64,000 bases of DNA from assembly GCF_006088715.1 (NCBI RefSeq), contig NZ_CP030771.1, positions 124,001 to 188,000 of the forward strand. Reading direction: 5' to 3'. Below, in pieces: positions 1-8,998 of the stretch. Origin of the DNA: Streptomyces sp. YIM 121038. GTDB lineage: Bacteria > Actinomycetota > Actinomycetes > Streptomycetales > Streptomycetaceae. The position numbers and the translations under genes are program-made. Under the pieces are notes generated by a model, which worked only from the letters and a program-made list of their open reading frames with translations, searched no databases and was not told where the DNA came from. Positions within the stretch are counted from its first letter, which is position 1, and every line of letters starts with the position of its first letter.

Positions 1-282
1 GGAGCGGCACACAGCAGACCCGGACCTGCCACGGTGCACCCCAGGCAACACCCGGCATCCGCCCCGGCCCAACTGCCGGTCACGGCCGGTCCGGCACGGG
101 CACGGCCCGCTGTACCGCCCGGCCCGGCCGCGCACGGCCCGCTGCCGCGCACGGCCGGGCCGGGCGCGGGGCACGGGCGCGGCGCGGCCGGGCCGGGTAC
201 GGCGCGGGGCCGGGCTCCGCGCGCGCCAAGGCCGGGGCCCCGGCGGGGCGCGGCCCCGCCGGGGCCGGGGTGCGGCGGGGAC

Positions 283-1068
283 TCAGGCGGCGGTCCAGCC
301 GCCGTCGACGGCCATCGCGGCCCCGGTGACGAACGAGGCACGGGCGCTGCACAGCCACGCGGCGGCCTGGGCCACCTCCTCGGGACGGGCCATGCGCTTT
401 TGCGCGGAGCGGGCCACGAAGGACTCCTCCAGCGCGGGCACCTGGGTCAGCACGTCGTCCATCAGCTCGGTACGGGTACTGCCCACCACCAGCGCGTTGA
501 CCCGGATGCCCTGGCGGCCGTACTCCTCGGCCGCGGCCCGGGTCAGACCGATCACCCCGTGCTTGGCCGCCACATACGGCGCCGCCGCCCCGGTGGCCAC
601 CACCCCCGCGACACTGGCGGTATTGACGATCGCACCCCCGCGCCCGCTCTCGAGCATCTGCGTGATCTGCGCCTTCAGGCAGTTCCAGGCCCCGCGCAGA
701 TTCACCTCCACGATCCGGGCGAACACCTCGTCGTCCGTCTCGTGCAGCCGGGTGCCCGCGGTCGCCCAGCCCGCGTTGTTGAACGCCGCGTCCAGACGGC
801 CGAAGACATTGACCGCCTCCTTCACCGCCCGCGCCGCGTCCTCGGCGACGGTGACGTCCCCCGGCACCGCCAGCGCCCGCCCCCCGCCCGCCGTGATCTC
901 CCCCACCAGCGCCCGTAACCGCTCCTGACGCCGCGCCATCAGCACCACCGCCGCACCCTCCGCCGCGAACAACCGCGCCGCGGCCGCACCGATCCCGCTC
1001 GAAGCCCCCGTAATCATGACCGTCGCCCCGCCCAGCAGATCCCGCCCCGCTCCCAGACCATCCCTCAC
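283..1068 (-). CDS. SDR-family oxidoreductase
   Basis: Classical short-chain dehydrogenase/reductase of 261 aa, the usual family length. The N-terminal nucleotide-binding motif TGASSGIG is at about residues 20-27, the NNAG motif follows, and the catalytic Ser and YVAAK (YxxxK) lie in the middle; the C-terminal VDGG motif is intact. The GTG start at 1068 is preceded by GAGGGG. It lies downstream and on the same strand as an NmrA-like reductase and an ArpA-type receptor gene. In gamma-butyrolactone clusters an SDR of this kind reduces the 6-keto group of the signal precursor (ScbB/BarS1 role). That role is inferred from context only; the SDR fold itself is clear. Confidence 0.85.
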   Translation of the reverse strand: MRDGLGAGRDLLGGATVMITGASSGIGAAAARLFAAEGAAVVLMARRQERLRALVGEITAGGGRALAVPGDVTVAEDAARAVKEAVNVFGRLDAAFNNAGWATAGTRLHETDDEVFARIVEVNLRGAWNCLKAQITQMLESGRGGAIVNTASVAGVVATGAAAPYVAAKHGVIGLTRAAAEEYGRQGIRVNALVVGSTRTELMDDVLTQVPALEESFVARSAQKRMARPEEVAQAAAWLCSARASFVTGAAMAVDGGWTAA

Positions 1069-1775
1069 CGGAAAACCCCTCCCCTATATGTGAAATCCGC
1101 TTCGACAACCGCTTCGCCACCCGCCGCGAAACCCACGGCGAAACCCGCGGCGAATCCCCGGCCCCCTGCCCCTACGAAACCCGCACCCGCCCCACACCTG
1201 CCGGACCCGCCGCACACACCCGCCCCGCCCGGCCCGGCCGCACACACCGGCAGCAGAAACCTTTCCCCGCCCCAGGCCCCCAGACCACCCCGCCAACCGG
1301 CCACCGCACCGGGCACACAGCACCGGCACACGCCCCCCGCACCCCACGAACAGCACGGGACCACAAGCAGGACCACGAACAGGACCACGAACAACGACCG
1401 GAACAGGAACAGGAACACGAACAGGAACAGGGCCCGGGGCCGGGGCCGGGGCCCGGGGCCGGGCGTACGGGCGGCAGGCCGCGTCCCGGGCGGGACGGAC
1501 CGCCGCGCAGCGCACCCCCGGCACCCCCGGCACTCCTGGCACCCCCGGAGAACCGGCACCCCCGGCACTCCTGGCACCCCCGGAGAACCGGCACCCCCGG
1601 CACTCCCGGCACCCCCGGAGAACCGGTGCCCCCGGAGCACCGGTGCCGGGGACATCCCCGGGACGGAGCGCCGGCGAAAGGCACCGAGCACAGGGCACGC
1701 AGCGCCGGGCACGGGGGGGGCGGGCACGGAGGGGGCGGGCTGCGGCAGGCGCGCGGCAGGCCGCCCGCGCCGCGG
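1069..1775. other. Gene-free C/A-rich stretch with minisatellites
   Basis: No convincing gene is seen on either strand. Open frames here are by-products of biased composition and translate to Pro/Gly/Arg-rich low complexity. The stretch holds short tandem runs (CAGGACCACGAA-like units near 1350-1435 and GGGGCC runs near 1434-1465) and the 35-bp repeat listed separately. Confidence 0.6.
1520..1624. repeat. Three tandem copies of a 35-bp unit
   Basis: Units at 1520-1554, 1555-1589 and 1590-1624. The first two are identical and the third differs by one base (CTCC to CCCC context). Each unit is itself built from GGCACCCCCGG-like blocks and ends in GGAGAACC. Partial GGTGCC/CCGGAG blocks continue to about 1648. 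Not a CRISPR: there are no unique spacers. Confidence 0.9.
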
Positions 1776-2627
1776 CTAGCCGAAGAAACGGGCATGGCGC
1801 CGGGCCCAGTCGGCAAAACCCGCCGGAGCGCGGCCCGTGACCTGGCGCACCCCCGCGCTCACCCCCGCCTTCGCCCCGGCCCGCTGGCGCTCGGCGCTCT
1901 CCAGCAGGGCCCGCGCATAAGGCTCCGGATACCGGCCGCGCCACAGCCGCCAGGCCTCCTCCACCCCCATCTCCTCAAACCGCAGCGCCCGCCCCAGCAC
2001 CCGCGCCAGCACCCGCGTCTGCTCCCGCGCGCACACCGGCCCCGGCCCCGTCAGCTCATAACAGCGCCCCCCGTGCCCGGGCGTGGTCAGCACCCGCGCC
2101 GCCACCGCCGCCACATCCCCCGGATCCACACACGCATTCACCGACGACCCGTACACCGCCCGCACCACCCCCCGCTCCCGCACCGACGGCGCCCAGGCCA
2201 GCGCCTTGGACATAAACGCCCGCGGACGCAGCACCGTCCACGCCAGACCGCACTCCCGCACCCGCTGCTCACACACCCGCTGCCAGCACGTAATCACATC
2301 CCCCGCCCCCGCATCCGTCACCGCCAGCGCCGACACCTTCACCACATGCCCCACCCCCGCCCGCACCGCCGCCTCCAGCACCCGCTCATCATGATCAGGA
2401 CGCAACGGATCACTCGTGATCAGCAACAACGCCTCCATCCCCGCCAACGCCCGCTCCAACGAGGCCCGGTCACCGAAATCAGCACGCACCAAAACACCCC
2501 CCACCCCCGCCCGCACCGCCGCCCGCGGATCCCGCGTCAACGCCCGCACATAACACCCCGCCCCCACCAACTCCCCCACCACCAACCGCCCCACCGTCCC
2601 CGAAGCCCCCGCCACCACCACCCGCAC
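1776..2627 (-). CDS. NmrA-like NAD(P)-binding reductase
   Basis: Atypical SDR/NmrA family protein of 283 aa. A Rossmann motif GASGTVG lies at the very N-terminus (residues 7-13), followed by ADFGD and LLLITSD blocks, a VKVSALAV segment and WTVLRPRAF, typical of NmrA/NAD(P)H-quinone-reductase-like proteins. The frame is open far upstream to 3185, but that extension translates the 30-bp repeats and antisense receptor sequence. I therefore chose the GTG at 2627, just before the first beta strand. It sits between the receptor gene and the SDR on the same strand. A butenolide-reducing step in butyrolactone synthesis is possible but is inferred from context only. Confidence 0.75.
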   Translation of the reverse strand: MRVVVAGASGTVGRLVVGELVGAGCYVRALTRDPRAAVRAGVGGVLVRADFGDRASLERALAGMEALLLITSDPLRPDHDERVLEAAVRAGVGHVVKVSALAVTDAGAGDVITCWQRVCEQRVRECGLAWTVLRPRAFMSKALAWAPSVRERGVVRAVYGSSVNACVDPGDVAAVAARVLTTPGHGGRCYELTGPGPVCAREQTRVLARVLGRALRFEEMGVEEAWRLWRGRYPEPYARALLESAERQRAGAKAGVSAGVRQVTGRAPAGFADWARRHARFFG

Positions 2628-2690
2628 ACCACCCCCACCACCAGCAGAACCCCCGCCGCCAGCACCACCCCGGCCCACCACACCACCCCA

Positions 2691-2840
2691 GGCAGCCACC
2701 CGGCCAGCACCGCCCGCCCAGGCAGCCACCCGGCCAGCACCGCCCGCCCAGGCAGCCACGCGGCCAGCACCGCCCGCCCAGGCAGCCACGCGGCCAGCAC
2801 CGCCCGCCCGGGCAGCCACGCGGGCGGCACTGCCCGTGCG
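2691..2840. repeat. About five tandem copies of a 30-bp unit
   Basis: Units start at 2691, 2721, 2751, 2781 and 2811. Each begins GGCAGCCACC or GGCAGCCACG and ends in CGCCCGCCCA; the last copy is degraded. The array fills the 305-bp gap between the receptor gene and the NmrA-like gene. Read on the minus strand in the NmrA frame it would give a ten-residue Val-Ala-Ala-Trp-Ala-Gly-type repeat, but I regard it as non-coding. Confidence 0.9.
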
Positions 2841-2932
2841 GGCGGCCGTGGCCGTCCCCTCGTCCGCCGCGTCCTGGACCGTGTACGGCCCTGCCGGTAA
2901 CGACACCCCGCCCCCCGCTTCCTCTTCGTCGG

Positions 2933-3550
2933 CTACCGGCCCCGGCCGGGATCCAGATCGATCGCGGCCGCGGCCTGCGCCCGCGCGATACCCGGCAGCA
3001 GCAACTGCCACATATGCACGATCCGCTGCGGCAACGCCGCCGTCGTCCCCGTCAGATGCGCATGCTGCTGCGTGCCCGTCATCGCCCCGACCACGAACTC
3101 CGCCACCACCTCCGGCTCCACCCCCGGCGCCAGCTCCCCCTGCTCCCGCGCCACCTCCAGCCAGCCCTGGAAAATCTTCTCCCACTCATAGAACGACGTA
3201 TCGTCCTCGATCCCGTGACTGCGCTGCTCCACCGCCAGCCGCACCCCCGCCCGCAGCAACGGATTCACATTCAGCTGATGCGCCCACACCAGCGACAGAT
3301 CCACCAGCCGCTGCAACCCCTGCGAATGCACCCGCGGCACCATCACCTCCGGCTGCGCACGGATCACCGCACGCGCCAGCGCCTCCTTGTTCTCGAAATG
3401 GAAATACACCGCCCCCAGCGTCACCCCCGCCCGCCGCATGATCTCCCGCATACTCGCCCCCCGGTACCCCAACTCATCAAAAGCCAGCGCCGCCGCCCGC
3501 AGAATGTCATCCCGGGTCTTCACAGCACGCTCCTGCTTGGGCTCCACCAT
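2933..3550 (-). CDS. ArpA/ScbR-type gamma-butyrolactone receptor (TetR family)
   Basis: TetR-family repressor of 205 aa with the features of gamma-butyrolactone receptors. The N-terminus KQERAVKTRDDILRAA leads into a helix-turn-helix with RAGVTLGAVYFHFENKEALA, the receptor-type recognition helix. The ligand domain carries QGELAPGVEP and VGAMTGTQ, and a Trp at residue 123 in YEWEKIF corresponds to the conserved pocket Trp of ArpA and CprB. The ATG at 3550 is chosen because KQERA starts nearly all family members; a GTG nine codons upstream is possible. An operator-like palindrome lies 28 bp upstream, suggesting autorepression. Whether it is a true receptor or a pseudo-receptor cannot be told from sequence alone. 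Confidence 0.88.
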   Translation of the reverse strand: MVEPKQERAVKTRDDILRAAALAFDELGYRGASMREIMRRAGVTLGAVYFHFENKEALARAVIRAQPEVMVPRVHSQGLQRLVDLSLVWAHQLNVNPLLRAGVRLAVEQRSHGIEDDTSFYEWEKIFQGWLEVAREQGELAPGVEPEVVAEFVVGAMTGTQQHAHLTGTTAALPQRIVHMWQLLLPGIARAQAAAAIDLDPGRGR

Positions 3551-3577
3551 CGAGCGTCCCCTGCCCTTCCTCGCCAC

Positions 3578-3599
3578 AAAAACGAACGGCCGTTATTTT
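3578..3599. promoter_or_regulatory. Putative autoregulatory element (ARE) upstream of the receptor gene
   Basis: An A-rich to T-rich imperfect palindrome, AAAAA-C-GAAC-GGC-CGTTATTTT, of the length and form of gamma-butyrolactone-receptor operators. The half-sites AACGG/CCGTT are exact. It lies 28 bp before the receptor start codon, and a closely related element precedes the afsA-like gene at 12035-12055. Confidence 0.6.
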
Positions 3600-4563
3600 A
3601 CGCCCCCGCCCCGCCCCCACACCAGGCCACCAACCCCACCCAAACCCACCCCCACACCCACACCCCCGCCCCGCCCACCGCCACCGCCACCGCCACCGCC
3701 ACCGGGCAGGTCCAACCACCCGGCCCCGTCCCGGCCAGGCGGAAGACACCGGCACAGCCGCGGCAAGAGCAGAACACCGGACACAGCGACACCGCACAGC
3801 CAAACCCCAAAACAGCACAGGGAAGGCAACCAGCCGGACACCGCAGGCCAAGACCACAGACAGGAACCGAAGAGACCGCACGACGGCCCACCAGAACGCA
3901 GCCCACGGAACCCAAGACACCAGCCAGGAGACCCAGGACGCCACAGAGGGCCGGGACGCCAGCCAGCGGCGCCGACCAGGAGGGACGCCCACCACCCCAC
4001 CACGAAGCCACACCACCCCATGACACACACCAACACCACAACCAGCAGCACAGGCGAACCACCGCAGACCCGCCCCCTCCCCCGAGAGGGGCTGCGGGTT
4101 CCCGGACAGGCCGCCCGCGACGGCCCCGGCACGGCCCCGCCCGGCCCAAAAGCGGTCCCGACGCTCCCCGGCCGCCCGCAAGACGAGCTCACCCTCAGCC
4201 CCCGACGGCAGCGCCCCGCACACCCGCAACTCCCGCTCCCCCTAAACGACATACGACAGCAGCGACAGCAGCACCGGCCCGCACCGCGCCGCAGAACAGC
4301 GCACGGCACGCCGGGCGCCCGCCCCACCGGCCAGGCCCCGGGCGCCCCGCGCCCCCGACCCGCCCCCGACCCGCCCCCGGCCCCGCCCCGGGCCGCTCCA
4401 GGCCGCCAAGGGCCCGCCCGGCAGCACCCGCAGACGCGTGCATCCCTGCGCACGCCCGCACCGCACAGACCCGCCGTCGAACCGGCGTTGACCGCCCATT
4501 GACCCACGCCCGCTCCACTGCGTACGTCAACCCCCCATTCACCCAAGACCCCGAAGGACTCTC
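3600..4563. other. Gene-free C/A-rich stretch upstream of a secreted-peptide ORF
   Basis: No gene is supported. The plus strand is C/A-rich with a CCGCCA hexamer run near 3676-3708. The many overlapping open frames give Pro/His/Thr/Arg-rich low complexity with no recognisable domains. It separates the minus-strand receptor gene from the plus-strand gene at 4564, so promoters for both directions should lie here. Confidence 0.5.
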
Positions 4564-4819
4564 ATGATCAAGCACATAGCCATCGGCGCAGCAACAGCCG
4601 CCCTGTGCGCCCTGGGCACCACCACAGCCCTCACCGACACAGCCGCCGGCAACACCGCCCGCCCGGCCGCCACCCACACCGCCACACCCGCACACCAACC
4701 CGCCACCAGCCCCGCCTCGAACTCCGCCACCACCCCCCCAGACACACCAACACCACCCGGACACCCACCACATGACCACCACCAGCTGGCTCGACAAACC
4801 CCGCCCCGGCGAGCTGTAA
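4564..4819 (+). CDS. Putative small secreted peptide, apparent frameshift
   Basis: The ATG at 4564 has a good ribosome site (GAAGGA, six bases upstream). The first 30 codons encode a textbook signal peptide: MIKHIA, a hydrophobic Ala/Leu core and an Ala-x-Ala-like end near residue 28. After about 60 codons the frame becomes featureless and stays open to 5499. The +1 frame instead ends as MTTTSWLDKPRPGEL with TAA at 4817-4819, which looks like a natural C-terminus. I read this as a precursor of about 85 aa with a one-base shift somewhere between 4690 and 4770, or a sequencing error. No family is recognised. Confidence 0.35.
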
Positions 4820-5812
4820 CCCACCACACACCCCACCAGCCCCACCAACGGCCGGCGGGGCACCCACCCCCACCACACAGCACCCAAGCAAGAAACCCGC
4901 CACACAAACAGCAGAACCACACCCGGCCAACGGGACAGACAGACACGGCCCTGCCACCCGGGCAGGACACAGCACGCCGAACCAAGAAGCACCCACCCCT
5001 TCCAGCCCCTGCAGACCAGCAACTAGCAGTCCAGACAAACCAGACCAGCACCAGCACCAAACAAGTCGGCGCCGCCACCGACACGTTCAGCCACCCAGCC
5101 CACACACCACCAGCAGCCCTACCCTGCCCCGCCCCCGCGCCCTACAGCCCGGCCAGCACCACAACGGCAAGCCGCTCGCGAGCACGGCAGGCCCGGAGAA
5201 ACCCCCAACCACACCAGCCCGAAGCCCAGCACCACAGTGGAGACACTCCCGCAAGAACCACACACCACCACCCCTCCAACCTCGGCACACACCCCCAAAA
5301 CTCCGTCGGCGCACCCGCCAGGACCACCAGCAGGCACAGCCCCCGCGCCCGGCACACGAACGGCGAGAAACACAACCACCACTCCCACCCGAACGGAACC
5401 GGCTCCGGCCCGAGCCAGAACCGGGGCCGGGGCCGGGGCCGGGGCCGGGAGAACGGGCAACCGCCAACGACGCGACGGGAACTTGCCCTTACGGGCTGAC
5501 CCGCAATACGCCCCGCCTGAACGCCGGACCTCTCCTGCCGGCGGGCAGGACCTCCGCCGGACCCGCCGCCACCGCCGCCGCACCAGCAGGCAGGCGCCAG
5601 AGACCAACTACGAGGCCCACTGCCAGTGCACACCCAGCACAACCACCAGCAGCGGCCGCCCACACCCGAGCGCCGTCCACGCGACCAGCAAGGCCCGGCG
5701 CCGCCGTGACGAGGCCACCAGCCCCCGGCCCGACGGCGGGAAGAAATCGATCTTCACGCCTGTTCTGCACCAGCAGTGAACAACTCACCATGCTGAACGA
5801 AAGGGCGGGGCC
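4820..5812. other. Gene-free C/A-rich stretch
   Basis: Almost 1 kb without a supported gene. Translations are low-complexity in every frame. A GGGGCC tandem run lies near 5424-5452. The last about 100 bp (CGCCTGTTCTGCACC onward) are less biased and probably carry the promoter of the gene at 5813. Confidence 0.5.
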
Positions 5813-6208
5813 ATGCCGGAAAAACTGAACGAGCAGACACGCACACTGCTGGACGGAAGGAACTTCGCCACCGTCGCCACACTCAACCGCGACGGCGCCC
5901 CGCAGACCTCGGTGGTCTGGATCGCAAGGGAAGGCGACACCGTCCTCTTCTCCACCACAGCGGGGCGCCTCAAAGCCAGGAACCTCGCCCGGGACCCGCG
6001 GATCAGCCTCACCGTCTACGACACCGACAACCCCTACCAGTCCATCGACATCCGGGGCACCGCCGAACTGATCGAAGACCCGCAGAAGACACTGCCGCAC
6101 ACCCTCTCGCACAAATACCTCGGCGAGAACCCGCCGCCCGAACCCGACGACGTACTGCGCCTCATCGTCCGCGTGACACCCACCAAGATCACCGGCTTCT
6201 CCGTCTGA
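5813..6208 (+). CDS. PPOX-class F420/FMN-dependent oxidoreductase
   Basis: Split beta-barrel flavin/deazaflavin protein of 131 aa, the usual size for single-domain pyridoxamine-5'-phosphate-oxidase-like (PPOX) enzymes of actinobacteria. Recognisable blocks are FATVATLNRDGAPQTSVVW near the N-terminus, then DTVLFSTTAGRLKARNLARD and ISLTVYD. These match the family's cofactor-binding strands, including the Lys/Arg-rich K-A-R-N segment. AAAGGGCGGGG precedes the ATG. It stands alone between non-coding DNA and a convergent gene. The cofactor (F420 or FMN) and substrate cannot be decided from sequence. Confidence 0.85.
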   Translation: MPEKLNEQTRTLLDGRNFATVATLNRDGAPQTSVVWIAREGDTVLFSTTAGRLKARNLARDPRISLTVYDTDNPYQSIDIRGTAELIEDPQKTLPHTLSHKYLGENPPPEPDDVLRLIVRVTPTKITGFSV

Positions 6209-6446
6209 CGGACCCCCCGCGACCGGCCCCGGCCACAGACAGGCACAGAGCGAAGGCCGCGCCAGCCACACCACACCGAGCCACGCCGGGCCGGGCCGGG
6301 CCGCAGCACGAACCGGCCCTCACCAGCTTCGCTGTCCGGCCACCGCCCGGGATGCGCCTTGCGTGCCCCGGTCCCGGCGAGGGCGGGGGGACACCACAAG
6401 CCCGGACCCGCGTGAGGGGCGTCCGGGCCGTGCGGTTCGGCGGTGT

Positions 6447-6474
6447 CCTGGCCGCCGGAGGTCAGGCGGCCAGG
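6447..6474. terminator. Hairpin at the 3' end of the SRPBCC gene
   Basis: Perfect 10-bp inverted repeat, CCTGGCCGCC / GGCGGCCAGG, with an 8-base loop that contains the TGA stop of the minus-strand SRPBCC gene. It lies between convergent genes, so it may act as a terminator. There is no T-run, as is common in actinobacteria. Confidence 0.5.
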
Positions 6475-6881
6475 GCCTGGTGCAGGGCGTCGAGGCCGTC
6501 CGCGTATATCCCGGCGAACAGCTCCTCGGCCTCGGTGTCGCTGACACCGTCAGGGGTGAAGCGTCCGGACCACTGGACCTCGGCGAGGTCGTCCCGGTCC
6601 TCGACCGGGTGGACGCGCAGGGTGGAGAGGTAGCCGGTGACGGGGAAGGGGGCTTGAAGGATGGCGTAGGTGTAGTGGCGCTCGGCCTCGTTGAAGCCGA
6701 CCAGCCGCTCGATGATGACGTCGCCGTCGGGGTTGGCCAGCTTGCGGACGCGGCCGCCTTCGAGCGCGGTGCTCTCGGGGATGTAGGGGAGCCAGTCGGG
6801 CAGGGCGCCGAAGCCGCCGATGAGGTCCCACACCTTCTGCGGGGAGGCGGGCAGGACGCGGCTGACGGACGTGGAAGCCAT
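6462..6881 (-). CDS. SRPBCC (polyketide cyclase/START-like) family protein
   Basis: Helix-grip protein of 139 aa. The opening SVSRVLPASPQKVWDLIGGF and DWLPYIPES are the standard START/polyketide-cyclase-2 pattern, and the length is typical. AGGAG sits eight bases before the ATG. It follows the aldo/keto reductase on the minus strand with a 48-bp gap, so the two are probably co-transcribed from the LysR-controlled promoter. Such proteins bind hydrophobic ligands or act as cyclases, dehydratases or lyases; no specific ligand is indicated here. Confidence 0.85.
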   Translation of the reverse strand: MASTSVSRVLPASPQKVWDLIGGFGALPDWLPYIPESTALEGGRVRKLANPDGDVIIERLVGFNEAERHYTYAILQAPFPVTGYLSTLRVHPVEDRDDLAEVQWSGRFTPDGVSDTEAEELFAGIYADGLDALHQALAA

Positions 6882-6929
6882 GATTGTTTCTCCTGAGGAT
6901 GGTGCTGCGTGTGCGGGGGAGGATGAGGG

Positions 6930-7940
6930 TCAGGCGTTGTCGGGGAGTGGGGCGGTGGGGCTGATCAGGCCGCTGGTGCGCAGGTCGGTCCAGAACGCGG
7001 TGGGGATGTTCTCGTTCAGGGCGGCGGTGTCTTCGGTGATGCGGCTGGGGCGGGTGGCGCCGGGGATGACGGCGGCGGTGGCGGGGTGGGCCAGGGAGAA
7101 CTGCAGGGCGGCGGCCTTGATGCTGATCCCGTGGCGCTGGGCGAGGGTCTTGAGCTTGCCGACGCGCTCGATGATCTCCGGCGGGGCCTGCTGGTATTCG
7201 AAGTGGGTGCCCCCGGCGAGGATGCCGGAGCTGTAGGGGCCGCCGACAACCATGTCGACGCCCTGTTCCTGGGCCATGGGCAGCAGGCGCTGGAGGGCGT
7301 GGGTGTGGTCCAGGAGGGTGTAGCGGCCGGCCAGGAGGAAGCCGTCGGGGCGGGGCTCGTCCAGGGCGAGGGTCAGCTCGATGGGCTCGGTCTTGTTGAC
7401 GCCCAGGCCCCAGGCCTTGATGACGCCTTCCTCGCGCAGGCGGGACAGGACGCGGAAGGCGCCGGTGCGGGCTTGTTCGAACGTGCTCAGCCACCGGTCG
7501 CCGTGGAAGTCCTGGGCGATGTCGTGGACCCAGACGATGTCCAGGCGGTCGGTGCCCAGGCGCTTGAGGCTGTCCTCGATGGAGCGCTCGGTGGCGTCGG
7601 CGGTCCATTCGTGGACGATCTTGTTGGGGTTGCCGTGCGCGAACAGTCCGCCCTTCTCGCCGAAGTCGGGAGCGGCGCTCTCGTGCTCGTCGAGGATGAC
7701 CCGGCCGACCTTGCTGGACAGGACGTAGGAGTCGCGGGGGCGGGCGGAGAGGACCTCGCCCAGCCGTGTCTCGGCCAGCCCGGCGCCGTAGAAGGGGGCG
7801 GTGTCGTAGAAGCGGATGCCCTGGTCCCAGGCCGCTTCGACCGTGGCGCGGGCCTCATCGCCCGGAATCGCGCGGAACATGTTGCCGAGCGGGGCGGTAC
7901 CGAAGCCGAGCCGCCCGGGCAGAAGGGACGTGATGCCCAT
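6930..7940 (-). CDS. Aldo/keto reductase
   Basis: NADPH-dependent aldo/keto reductase of 336 aa, closest in pattern to the D-threo-aldose/L-fucose dehydrogenase-type branch. The catalytic tetrad is visible as Asp46 and Tyr51 (FYDTAPFYG), Lys77 (SSKVGR) and His139 (VWVHD). The C-terminal cofactor block PGATRPSRITED is present. The frame opens 12 codons earlier, but the ATG at 7940 has AGAAGGA upstream and begins right at the first beta strand (LLPGRLGFGTAPLG), so I prefer it. It is divergent from a LysR gene with an inverted repeat between them, and the SRPBCC gene follows, suggesting a small regulated catabolic or detoxification unit. Confidence 0.9.
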   Translation of the reverse strand: MGITSLLPGRLGFGTAPLGNMFRAIPGDEARATVEAAWDQGIRFYDTAPFYGAGLAETRLGEVLSARPRDSYVLSSKVGRVILDEHESAAPDFGEKGGLFAHGNPNKIVHEWTADATERSIEDSLKRLGTDRLDIVWVHDIAQDFHGDRWLSTFEQARTGAFRVLSRLREEGVIKAWGLGVNKTEPIELTLALDEPRPDGFLLAGRYTLLDHTHALQRLLPMAQEQGVDMVVGGPYSSGILAGGTHFEYQQAPPEIIERVGKLKTLAQRHGISIKAAALQFSLAHPATAAVIPGATRPSRITEDTAALNENIPTAFWTDLRTSGLISPTAPLPDNA

Positions 7941-8038
7941 GAGGAAGATCCTTCTCTCGATGACGATACGCGGCATTGAGGAGGTTTCTCCTGGTCCGCG
8001 TCTCTTGCTCCACCGAGGTTAGGATCGTGCAGTCAGAC

Positions 8039-8059
8039 TGTCCAAGACTCGCTTGGACA
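8039..8059. promoter_or_regulatory. Probable LysR-type operator (T-N11-A inverted repeat)
   Basis: Perfect inverted repeat TGTCCAAG-ACTCG-CTTGGACA in the 143-bp gap between the divergent aldo/keto reductase and LysR genes, 24 bp before the LysR start codon. Its inner part fits the T-N11-A LysR-box pattern. Autoregulation plus control of the reductase operon is the natural reading. Confidence 0.7.
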
Positions 8060-8083
8060 CACTTGAGTCCCCCGAGGTCTTAC

Positions 8084-8998
8084 ATGCTTGACCTGCGACA
8101 ACTCCGCTATTTCGTGACCGTGGCCGAAGAGGAACACGTCGGGCGGGCCGCCGAGCGCCTGCACATCTCGCAGTCCCCGCTCAGCCGGCAGATCGCCCAG
8201 CTGGAGAAGAACCTGGGCCTGACGCTCTTCGAGCGCAGCCAGCAGCGCATCCGGCTCACCTCCGACGGCCGCGTCTTCCTCGCCGAGGCCACGGCCCTGC
8301 TACGGCACGCGGACCGCCTGGAAAACCTGGGCCGGCGCCTGGGCCGCGGCGACGAGGGCGGCCTGTGCATCGGATACGTGGGCGACGCCATGCACACCGG
8401 CCTGCTGCCGCGGGCCCTGCGCACCCTGAACCAGGAGCGCCCCGGCATCCACGTCGCCCTCTACGACCTCACCGCCGCCCAGCAGTTCGAGGGCCTGCGC
8501 CAGCGCAGCCTGGACATCGCCCTGGTCCCCCAGGCCCCGCCCGAGCCGGATCCCGACCTGTGCAGCACACTGCTGCTGCAGGACCCCCTGCTGCTGACCA
8601 TGCCCAGCGGCCACCCGCTCGCCGGCGCGGCCGAGATCTCGCCCGCCGACCTCGACGGCCAGCCGTGGATCGCCGTCCAGGACAGCCAGGACCACATCGG
8701 GCGGGACGACTTCGTCGCGGCGTGCGCCGCCGCCGGATTCACCCCCGACATCCGCTTCGAGGCGCCCGAACCCCTCACCGCGCTGGGCCTGGTGGCGTCC
8801 GGGCTCGGCAGCGCCTTCGTGCAGAAGAGCATGCTGCACGAAGGCCTCTCGGGCGTGAGGGTCCGCGAACTGCCCTGGTTCCAGAGGTCTGTTCCCCTGT
8901 GGGCCGTATGGCATCGGACCGATCTGCGCCCGGTCGTCGCCTCGTTCCGCACCACGGTCCTGGCCGCCGGAGCCGAGGACGCCACAACCCACCACTGA
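8084..8998 (+). CDS. LysR-family transcriptional regulator
   Basis: LysR-type regulator of 304 aa. The N-terminal winged helix-turn-helix begins MLDLRQLRYFVTVAEE and carries the HISQSPLSRQIAQLE recognition helix. The effector-binding domain starts about residue 90 (LCIGYVGDA) and includes LLLTMPSGHPLAG. The ATG at 8084 is the canonical LTTR start; GAGG lies upstream. It is divergent from the aldo/keto reductase and SRPBCC genes and is probably their activator, acting through the 8039-8059 palindrome. The effector is unknown. Confidence 0.93.
   Translation: MLDLRQLRYFVTVAEEEHVGRAAERLHISQSPLSRQIAQLEKNLGLTLFERSQQRIRLTSDGRVFLAEATALLRHADRLENLGRRLGRGDEGGLCIGYVGDAMHTGLLPRALRTLNQERPGIHVALYDLTAAQQFEGLRQRSLDIALVPQAPPEPDPDLCSTLLLQDPLLLTMPSGHPLAGAAEISPADLDGQPWIAVQDSQDHIGRDDFVAACAAAGFTPDIRFEAPEPLTALGLVASGLGSAFVQKSMLHEGLSGVRVRELPWFQRSVPLWAVWHRTDLRPVVASFRTTVLAAGAEDATTHH

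Noticed and set aside
1520..2840. Tandem arrays considered as CRISPR
   Set aside because: Units abut directly with no unique spacers and no cas genes are present.
1776..3185. Longer 469-aa form of the NmrA-like protein including a ten-residue repeat
   Set aside because: The extra N-terminus translates the 30-bp minisatellite and the antisense of the receptor gene; the Rossmann fold starts only at 2627.
5424..5452. GGGGCC run considered as a regulatory or quadruplex element
   Set aside because: Similar runs occur at 1434-1465 in non-coding DNA; nothing ties it to a gene, so it is treated as simple repeat.
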